A stretch of 10,217 nt of DNA. Source: an uncultured Candidatus Woesearchaeota archaeon. Its GTDB lineage: Archaea > Nanobdellota > Nanobdellia > Woesearchaeales > 21-14-0-10-32-9. Below the pieces are notes generated by a model. It searched no databases. It saw nothing but the letters and a program-made list of their open reading frames with translations, and was not told the DNA's origin. The DNA is taken from contig CAITEO010000045.1 of the NCBI GenBank assembly GCA_903891505.1, positions 1 through 10,217 of the forward strand. Direction: 5' to 3'. Positions 6,127 to 10,217 of this stretch are shown piece by piece (position 1 is the stretch's first letter; every line of letters begins with the position of its first letter). A program made the translations under genes and the position numbers.

Positions 6127-6672
6127 ATGGCTAAATTGAAAGTTAATGAAAAAATTAGTAATTCAAAAACAGCAGTTTCTACTAAACAGATTCCGAATGG
6201 AGTAAAAATGATTTCAATCCTGAAATATGTTGCTGCAGGAATCGGCGTCATATCTGGGCTTTTGACGCTGCTAAGTGTGGGTGCAAGAGGATTTTCTTTG
6301 ATTCCATTTCTTGACGAGGTATCTTTACTCATAGATAAAATACTATTTTCAGGAGTATATATTTATGCAGGAGCTATTATTGAAGGTATATTAATATTGG
6401 GTTTCGCAGCACTAGCATTCTTTGTGGGAAAAGGATTGTGGCGGGCACAAAAATGCGCAAGAACGCTGGAGATAATACTTTGCTCTTTAGGAGTAATTTA
6501 TTGGTTAATTGTTTTGTTTCAACATATACTTTTGTTCAATGTAACAATTGCGGGCAGCGTTGCTAATATGCATTGGGGAGAGGTTGTGATTGGAATAATC
6601 TGCATTGGAGTACAAGGAGCAATCGGCGGATACTTGATGTTTTCGAAGGATGTGAAGAAGGCGTTTACATAA
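6127..6672 (+). CDS. Four-helix membrane protein of unknown function
   Basis: This 181-residue protein begins with a 25-residue polar, Lys-rich cytoplasmic stretch. Four hydrophobic helices follow at about 29-52, 73-100, 112-136 and 150-173, ending in a basic tail (SKDVKKAFT). The pattern around residues 23-36 (IPNGVKMISILKYV) and the loop GLWRAQKCART (102-112) after helix 2 resemble small four-helix membrane proteins common in DPANN and other archaea with no assigned role; the likeness is from memory. No catalytic or ion-binding residues stand out. It is divergent from dUTPase and preceded by the 17-bp tandem repeats, so it may be regulated. A T-rich terminator region follows. Function remains unknown. 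Confidence 0.8.
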   Translation: MAKLKVNEKISNSKTAVSTKQIPNGVKMISILKYVAAGIGVISGLLTLLSVGARGFSLIPFLDEVSLLIDKILFSGVYIYAGAIIEGILILGFAALAFFVGKGLWRAQKCARTLEIILCSLGVIYWLIVLFQHILLFNVTIAGSVANMHWGEVVIGIICIGVQGAIGGYLMFSKDVKKAFT

Positions 6673-6676
6673 ATAA

Positions 6677-6700
6677 TTTTTTTAATTTTATTATTTTTTT
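6677..6700 (+). terminator. Oligo-T terminator of the membrane protein gene
   Basis: Two T7 runs (6677-6683 and 6694-6700) sit within A/T-only sequence just after the stop codon, in the short convergent gap before the dehydrogenase stop at 6715-6717. Confidence 0.55.
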
Positions 6701-6714
6701 ATTTCATTTTTTGT

Positions 6715-7731
6715 CTATTTTTTTACAACAACTTTATTTCTTATGCCGCGATTCTCGATTAAATCGAAAATGTTATCGAGCGTTGCATCAAGAATTCTTG
6801 TAACTCCTTCTTTGCTGTAGAATGCAAGGTGAGGAGTAACAATAACGTTCTCCATTCGCATGAGAGCATAATCCTGCAATAAGGTTGCCATCTGCTCGCG
6901 TCCAACATCGTTGTTTTGGTGGAGCACAGCTTTCTCTTCTTTTATCATTGCTTCGCCTTCAAGAACATCAAGACCTGCCCCTCCAAGTTTTCCCGAGCCA
7001 AGTGCCTCGAGGAGCGAGTTTGTTTCAACAATCGGACCTCTTGATGTGTTGATAATCATCGCGCCAGTTTTCATCTTTTGAATGCTATCTCTATTAATCA
7101 AATGATATGTGCTGCTGTTAAGCGGAATATGAATTGTTATAATATCTGACGATGCGAGGAGTTCCTCGAAAGTTATGTACTTAAAATCAAGAGTTTTTTG
7201 TAATTCAGGTTTTGGGAATGGATCGTACGCGACGACGTTCATTTCGAAGCCTTTCGCAATTCTAATTACATGTTGACCAATTCTTCCAGTTCCAAGAACG
7301 CCAAGAGTTTTGTTCTTTATGTCAAAACCAATAAGTCCATCGTATGAGAATTTTCCTTTCGACGTCCTATTATATGCCTTGTAAATGTTTCTTGACAAAT
7401 TGAGTATGAGTCCAAACGTGTGTTCAGCGACCGTGTTCTCGCCATACACAGGAACGTTGCAAACAACAATGTTTCGTTTGGCACATTCATCCATGTCGAT
7501 ATGATCGTAGCCGGTGCTCATTGTTGCAATGAGCTTGAGTTTTTTGAATTTGTCAAGCGTTTGTTTGCCCAGAGGAGAAAATATGAACGAACAAATAATA
7601 TCTGCATTGTAAATAGTATCAGAATGAGTTTCCTGGATTGACGTCTTGTAGTATTCAACATCCTGATTGAAGATTCTCTTCTGGAAATACTCCACTTCCC
7701 AGTCTTCCAAGTCAAAAAATACTATCTTCAC
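6715..7731 (-). CDS. D-isomer-specific 2-hydroxyacid dehydrogenase (D-lactate dehydrogenase-like)
   Basis: The protein probably reduces pyruvate or a related 2-keto acid to the D-2-hydroxyacid with NADH in the cytoplasm, as at the end of fermentation. At 338 residues it is family-typical. The split catalytic domain (1-99 and about 302-338) surrounds a Rossmann domain with GVLGTGRIG (144-152) and Asp170 after the second strand, which favours NAD over NADP. The catalytic trio is present: Arg231 in NTSRGP, Glu260 in GLDVLEGE, and His301 in TPHLAFYSKEG. The 29-residue Arg-to-Glu spacing and the aromatic after the His fit the LdhA-type branch, but hydroxyisocaproate or other 2-keto acids are possible substrates. 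The start is GTG, chosen because GAGGG lies 6 nt upstream and translation begins at the first strand, KIVFFD. It lies 85 nt downstream of the alpha/beta hydrolase gene and has its own TATA box. Confidence 0.93.
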   Translation of the reverse strand: MKIVFFDLEDWEVEYFQKRIFNQDVEYYKTSIQETHSDTIYNADIICSFIFSPLGKQTLDKFKKLKLIATMSTGYDHIDMDECAKRNIVVCNVPVYGENTVAEHTFGLILNLSRNIYKAYNRTSKGKFSYDGLIGFDIKNKTLGVLGTGRIGQHVIRIAKGFEMNVVAYDPFPKPELQKTLDFKYITFEELLASSDIITIHIPLNSSTYHLINRDSIQKMKTGAMIINTSRGPIVETNSLLEALGSGKLGGAGLDVLEGEAMIKEEKAVLHQNNDVGREQMATLLQDYALMRMENVIVTPHLAFYSKEGVTRILDATLDNIFDLIENRGIRNKVVVKK

Positions 7732-7732
7732 G

Positions 7733-7759
7733 AAATCCCTCTTTTCAAATCCCTCTTTT
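7733..7759 (-). promoter_or_regulatory. Duplicated Shine-Dalgarno-containing 13-mer before the dehydrogenase GTG
   Basis: On the minus strand AAAAGAGGGATTT occurs twice, 14 nt apart (7733-7745 and 7747-7759). The proximal GAGGG is 6 nt from the GTG start and supports that start. The distal copy is a second, out-of-place ribosome-binding sequence in the same leader. Confidence 0.65.
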
Positions 7760-7783
7760 TCTAATATCTAATCAAATCTTTTT

Positions 7784-7793
7784 ATTTATAATA
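7784..7793 (-). promoter_or_regulatory. TATA box of the dehydrogenase gene
   Basis: ATTATAAAT on the minus strand lies about 57 nt upstream of the GTG, predicting a leader of about 30 nt that carries the two GAGGG copies. Read-through from the hydrolase gene is also possible, since no strong minus-strand T-run follows that gene. Confidence 0.45.
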
Positions 7794-7816
7794 CTTACGA
7801 AATATATTCAAGAAAT

Positions 7817-8434
7817 TTACTTGTTCAAGAAAATCACAATCTCTTTCACGAGTTTCGCGTCGAGCATGTTCGTCCCATGTCCGCGGTTCTTTAGGTAAAT
7901 GAATTTCGATTTTGGACTTATCTTTTCAAGTTCACGTACAGAATCACAAGAATATGCATCTTCCTCGCTTACGACGACAAGGGCTGCGTTGTCTTTCATT
8001 GTGAGTTTTATTCCGCGATAATTAAGTCCTGGCGATAGCAGGATTGCTTTGTCATGAGGATTTACGCTTACGTAATTTTGAGTGGTGTTCGCGCCGATGC
8101 TCGCGCCCATAATTGAGATTTGTTTTGGCTCTATTCCTCGCTTGCCAAGCGAATCAACTGCTGCAGCAACATCTTTTTTCATAGCATTAAAATCATCGTC
8201 TGAAAAATCCTGAAAACTGCCAGAACTCTGGCCGTGTCCCCGAAGATCAAGTGCTAGAACGTTGTGCGTCTTCTGAAATTCTGCAATCCAAGGCTTCCAC
8301 GAGTCTCTATTCTTTCCGAGCTGATGAAGAAGAATAAGGCCTTTCTTAGAATTCAGATTTGAAAATAATGTTCCACGTATAGCTTGCTCATCACTCGTTC
8401 TAAGATTTACATCAATCTGATCTAATTCAGTCAT
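7817..8434 (-). CDS. Alpha/beta hydrolase (serine hydrolase)
   Basis: This 205-residue cytoplasmic protein has the compact alpha/beta-hydrolase fold and no lid domain of note. The oxyanion-hole loop is LLHQLGKNRDSW (35-46), with the usual HG replaced by HQLG. The DLRGHGQS segment (63-70) follows the next strand. The nucleophile elbow GASIG (110-114) supplies Ser112, SEED provides Asp159, and NRGHGTNM provides His186, so the Ser-Asp-His triad is complete. The order and size fit dienelactone-hydrolase-like or small esterase/acyl-peptidase members; the substrate is unknown. The ATG at 8434 is preceded by a TATA-like box about 30 nt upstream, suggesting a leaderless transcript. It diverges from the antiporter gene and lies upstream of the dehydrogenase on the same strand. 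Confidence 0.9.
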   Translation of the reverse strand: MTELDQIDVNLRTSDEQAIRGTLFSNLNSKKGLILLHQLGKNRDSWKPWIAEFQKTHNVLALDLRGHGQSSGSFQDFSDDDFNAMKKDVAAAVDSLGKRGIEPKQISIMGASIGANTTQNYVSVNPHDKAILLSPGLNYRGIKLTMKDNAALVVVSEEDAYSCDSVRELEKISPKSKFIYLKNRGHGTNMLDAKLVKEIVIFLNK

Positions 8435-8458
8435 TATACATTCGGTGTTGACTTTGTT

Positions 8459-8470
8459 GTTTTTAAGGTT
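8459..8470 (-). promoter_or_regulatory. TATA-like box of the hydrolase gene
   Basis: AACCTTAAAAAC on the minus strand is centred about 30 nt upstream of the ATG at 8434. It is a weak match to the archaeal consensus, but it is correctly spaced for a leaderless start. Confidence 0.35.
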
Positions 8471-8499
8471 TTCTTAAAGAAATGTGTTTGAAGCGAAGA

Positions 8500-8513
8500 A
8501 AGTTTATATATTT
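8500..8513 (+). promoter_or_regulatory. TATA box of the antiporter gene
   Basis: AAGTTTATATATTT, preceded by purine-rich GCGAAGAA as a likely BRE, is centred about 26 nt before the ATG at 8533. It lies inside the longer possible reading frame that opens at 8482, so that upstream start would precede the predicted transcription start. Confidence 0.65.
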
Positions 8514-8532
8514 AATATTACGTGTATTGTGT

Positions 8533-9741
8533 ATGGAGATATTATCATCGATTGTCTTCCAGATGTGCGTTCTGCTTTTTGTAGCACTAGCAGGATATTT
8601 AATTGCATCTAGAATACATCAATCAGCAGTTATTTGTGCAATAATACTTGGGATAATAATAGGGCCTAGCGTTCTAGGTCTTGTAACGTACACTGACTTT
8701 GTAAAAAGCTTAGCTGAACTTGGCGCGATTATTCTTTTGTTCGTTGTTGGACTCGAGTTTAAAATAGAGGATATTCTCAAGTGGAAGTACGCATTAATTG
8801 CGCTCATCGGAATTATTGTTCCATTTATAGGTGGCTTTTTCTTATCAAAACTCTTCGGGTTTGGATTTCAAAGCTCTATTTTTGTAGGAACTGCGCTAAC
8901 TGCAACAAGTATTGCGATAACAGCGAACGTTCTTCGGGAAATGGGCAAACTTAAGACGGAGGCCGCGAAAGCGATTATTGGCGCAGCAGTAATTGATGAT
9001 GTTTTGAGTCTTTTAGTTTTAGTATTTTCGAAAGAAATTGTTGTCGGGTTAGTTTCAATTGTATCTATTGGTTGGGTTGTGTTGAAATGCGTGTTGTTCT
9101 TAGGACTTGGCATAGTGATTGGCAACAAACTAATATCTAGATGGATAATAAAGTTCGATAGAACAAACACATCCAGAAAATATCCTGAAATGATCTTTAT
9201 CATCGCGATGATGGTCGCATTTTTCTATGCGCTTGTCGCAGAATTCATAGGTCTATCCGCGATTATTGGTGCGTTCCTTGCAGGAGTTGTACTTGAGGGC
9301 ATAGTCATAAGGAACGGCAAAAGTTACCTCGAAGGAGCAGAGTATTTACAAATAATATTCGGCGCAATATTTTTTGTTTCGCTAGGTATACTTGTGAATC
9401 TAAAAGAAATAAACTTAATGGTTGTTGTATTTCTTTTTGCATTAACTGCTGTTGCGGTGCTCACCAAGTTTATAGGATGCTATATTCCAGCAAGATTACA
9501 AGGAATGAGTAAGCAGGATTCAGAAGTTGTTGGGTTTGGCATGTCTCCAAGAGGAGAAATGGCGATGATAATAGCACTCATTGGTTTAAATGCAGGATAC
9601 TTCAAACAAGATATTTATGTGTCAATCATTTTAATGGCGCTTCTTACAACAATATTAACTCCAATAATGCTTAGAAACTGGTTGTATAAAAAAGAACCAT
9701 CTCCTAAGGAATTTAAGTTTAAGCACGTCGATGAAACCTGA
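8533..9741 (+). CDS. CPA2-family cation:proton antiporter (Kef/NapA-type membrane domain)
   Basis: This 402-residue protein is almost wholly transmembrane, with about 12-13 helices, and probably exchanges Na+ or K+ for protons across the cytoplasmic membrane. Family marks are IGPSVLG near residue 45, LLFVVGLEF near 68-76, the TATSIAITANVLREMG stretch, the paired acidic site AAVIDDVLSL with Asp155-Asp156, and MSPRGEMAMI (Pro339, Arg340) late in the protein. In well-studied CPA2 members a double Asp marks electrogenic Na+/H+ exchange, whereas KefC has QD; applying that here is inference. The C-terminal TrkA-N/RCK regulatory domain of KefB/KefC is absent: the protein ends about 25 residues after its last helix. 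I start it at 8533 because a TATA box sits 26 nt upstream; an in-frame ATG at 8482 would add 17 basic residues but lies upstream of that promoter. Confidence 0.92.
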   Translation: MEILSSIVFQMCVLLFVALAGYLIASRIHQSAVICAIILGIIIGPSVLGLVTYTDFVKSLAELGAIILLFVVGLEFKIEDILKWKYALIALIGIIVPFIGGFFLSKLFGFGFQSSIFVGTALTATSIAITANVLREMGKLKTEAAKAIIGAAVIDDVLSLLVLVFSKEIVVGLVSIVSIGWVVLKCVLFLGLGIVIGNKLISRWIIKFDRTNTSRKYPEMIFIIAMMVAFFYALVAEFIGLSAIIGAFLAGVVLEGIVIRNGKSYLEGAEYLQIIFGAIFFVSLGILVNLKEINLMVVVFLFALTAVAVLTKFIGCYIPARLQGMSKQDSEVVGFGMSPRGEMAMIIALIGLNAGYFKQDIYVSIILMALLTTILTPIMLRNWLYKKEPSPKEFKFKHVDET

Positions 9742-9774
9742 GATGTTGTGACGGAGTTAACTAGAATACTGTCT

Positions 9775-9780
9775 AAAAAA
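9775..9780 (-). terminator. Oligo-T terminator of the C/D box sRNA
   Basis: On the minus strand, TTATTTTTT begins a few bases after the D box and terminal stem of the sRNA. The T6 run at 9775-9780 is well placed to end a transcript of about 65-70 nt. Confidence 0.5.
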
Positions 9781-9784
9781 TAAT

Positions 9785-9845
9785 TGTCTCAGCAGTTACT
9801 TATTTTTTCATCACCATTCAGCCGGGAATAACCTCATCATCGACA
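9785..9845 (-). ncRNA. C/D box guide sRNA (2'-O-methylation guide)
   Basis: Read on the minus strand, the order is: C box ATGATGA (9834-9840), 12-nt guide GGTTATTCCCGG (9822-9833), D' box CTGA (9818-9821), 3-nt spacer, C' box GTGATGA (9808-9814), 15-nt guide (9793-9807), D box CTGA (9789-9792). Flanking TGTC (9842-9845) and GACA (9785-9788) form a terminal stem. All four boxes match the RUGAUGA/CUGA consensus, and guide and spacer lengths are archaeal. Such RNAs bind L7Ae, Nop5 and fibrillarin and direct methylation opposite the fifth guide base from D or D'. That predicts Gm within CCGGGAAUAACC and Um within CAGUUACUUAUUUUU. The first target resembles a GGGAUAAC-type segment of the 16S 5' domain, but this is from memory. 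A TATA-like box lies about 26 nt upstream. Confidence 0.88.
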
Positions 9846-9864
9846 TTTCTAAGAAAAACCAATA

Positions 9865-9877
9865 CATTTAATTAATG
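9865..9877. promoter_or_regulatory. Near-palindromic TATA-like element between the sRNA and the PC4-like gene
   Basis: CATTTAATTAATG reads nearly the same on both strands. On the minus strand it is centred about 26 nt before the sRNA 5' end (about 9845). On the plus strand it would place a transcript start near 9897, giving the downstream gene a leader of about 50 nt. It could therefore serve both. For the plus strand, GAATAAAACAAT at 9892-9903 is an alternative. Confidence 0.4.
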
Positions 9878-9937
9878 TTTCCATTTTCTTTGAATAAAAC
9901 AATTGTAAAAACTGTAAAAAAGAATATGCAATGGTTA

Positions 9938-9942
9938 GGAGG
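9938..9942 (+). promoter_or_regulatory. Strong Shine-Dalgarno site that fixes the PC4-like start
   Basis: GGAGG lies 6 nt before the ATG at 9949, the best ribosome-binding sequence in the window. It overlaps an upstream in-frame ATG at 9931, which is therefore rejected as the start. Confidence 0.85.
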
Positions 9943-9948
9943 AATAAA

Positions 9949-10197
9949 ATGGCGTTCGATAAAGGACTTGACAAGGAATTATTTGGCGAATCAATAGAAT
10001 TTGAAGTAACAAGACTTAGAGTTAGTGTATTTTCATACAACAACGGAGTTCCAAAACTACAAATTTCACGAGAGAACAGACTCATGGACTCAGGCGAATG
10101 GACGTTCGCAAAAATGGGAAGACTTACAAAGGAAGAACTTGAAAAAATACTTCCGATAATCAACAAAGCAATCCCGAAGATGGTCAAAGAAGAGTAA
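9949..10197 (+). CDS. PC4/YdbC-like putative ssDNA-binding protein
   Basis: This 82-residue basic-acidic protein starts MAFDKGLDKELFGES. It continues with a strand pattern (IEFEVTRLRVSVF, then NNGVPKLQISRE), a GEWTFAKMGRL segment, and a C-terminal helix (TKEELEKILPIINKAIPKMV). The order of beta strands, G-W-containing turn, KxG-R/I-L-T-xEE-L and final helix matches the PC4 / YdbC small single-stranded-DNA-binding fold, which works as a dimer in transcription or DNA maintenance. The resemblance is by eye and the molecular partner is unknown. There is no membrane segment or signal peptide. The start at 9949 is set by GGAGG 6 nt upstream; the frame also opens at 9931, but that ATG overlaps the ribosome-binding site. 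A T7 run follows the stop. It is adjacent to, but on the opposite strand from, the C/D box sRNA. Confidence 0.8.
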   Translation: MAFDKGLDKELFGESIEFEVTRLRVSVFSYNNGVPKLQISRENRLMDSGEWTFAKMGRLTKEELEKILPIINKAIPKMVKEE

Positions 10198-10201
10198 ATT
10201 C

Positions 10202-10208
10202 TTTTTTT
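10202..10208 (+). terminator. Oligo-T terminator of the PC4-like gene
   Basis: A T7 run begins 5 nt after the stop codon and is followed by GTTTTATTT to the window edge. Confidence 0.5.
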
Positions 10209-10217
10209 GTTTTATTT

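Noticed and set aside
8482..8532. 17-residue upstream extension of the antiporter
   Set aside because: The in-frame ATG at 8482 lies upstream of the well-placed TATA box at about 8502-8513, so it would not be on the predicted transcript. The homologous region begins at MEILSS.
9849..10187. 112-codon open frame on the minus strand opposite the PC4-like gene
   Set aside because: It is antisense to a gene with a strong ribosome-binding site and a recognisable fold. It has no ribosome site of its own, and its Ser/Leu-rich composition looks like a mirror frame.

Overview
The window looks like a chromosomal segment of an AT-rich archaeon, probably a small-genome DPANN lineage of the Woesearchaeota/Pacearchaeota/Nanoarchaeota kind; that placement is inference. 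The archaeal evidence is an archaeal-type ATP-dependent DNA ligase, archaeal TATA boxes centred about 25-30 nt upstream of start codons (leaderless transcription), oligo-T terminators, and a canonical C/D box guide RNA. No phage, plasmid, CRISPR or toxin-antitoxin genes are visible.

Layout. Positions 83-2356 (+) hold a single-domain EamA transporter and the DNA ligase. Positions 2357-2486 form a convergent gap filled with GC-rich foldable sequence: a predicted three-way junction, then a nested hairpin resembling the ends of IS200/IS605-type elements. Positions 2487-3056 (-) encode an unrecognised soluble protein with a poly-asparagine tail made by an ATT microsatellite. Positions 3287-5257 (+) encode an ABC half-exporter with an unusual charged N-terminal extension. 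Positions 5258-5530 are another convergent gap, with a polypyrimidine tract and a second GC-rich hairpin/palindrome island that shares a motif layout with the first. Positions 5531-5956 (-) encode dUTPase. Next come three 17-bp tandem repeats at a promoter, then a four-helix membrane protein at 6127-6672 (+). Positions 6715-7731 and 7817-8434 (-) encode a D-2-hydroxyacid (lactate-type) dehydrogenase and an alpha/beta hydrolase. Positions 8533-9741 (+) encode a CPA2-type cation/proton antiporter. A previously unmarked C/D box sRNA lies at 9785-9845 (-). The window closes with a small PC4/YdbC-like putative ssDNA-binding protein at 9949-10197 (+).

The genes appear mostly monocistronic, each with its own TATA box and T-run, and do not form one pathway. 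They fall into themes: DNA maintenance (ligase, dUTPase, PC4-like protein), membrane transport and ion balance (EamA, ABC exporter, antiporter), fermentative redox balance (dehydrogenase), and RNA modification (the C/D sRNA). The strongest new signal is the C/D box sRNA, where all four boxes match consensus and there is a terminal stem, a promoter and a terminator. Second are the two related structured GC islands in the convergent gaps. All domain calls rest on reading motifs by eye; no database search was possible.
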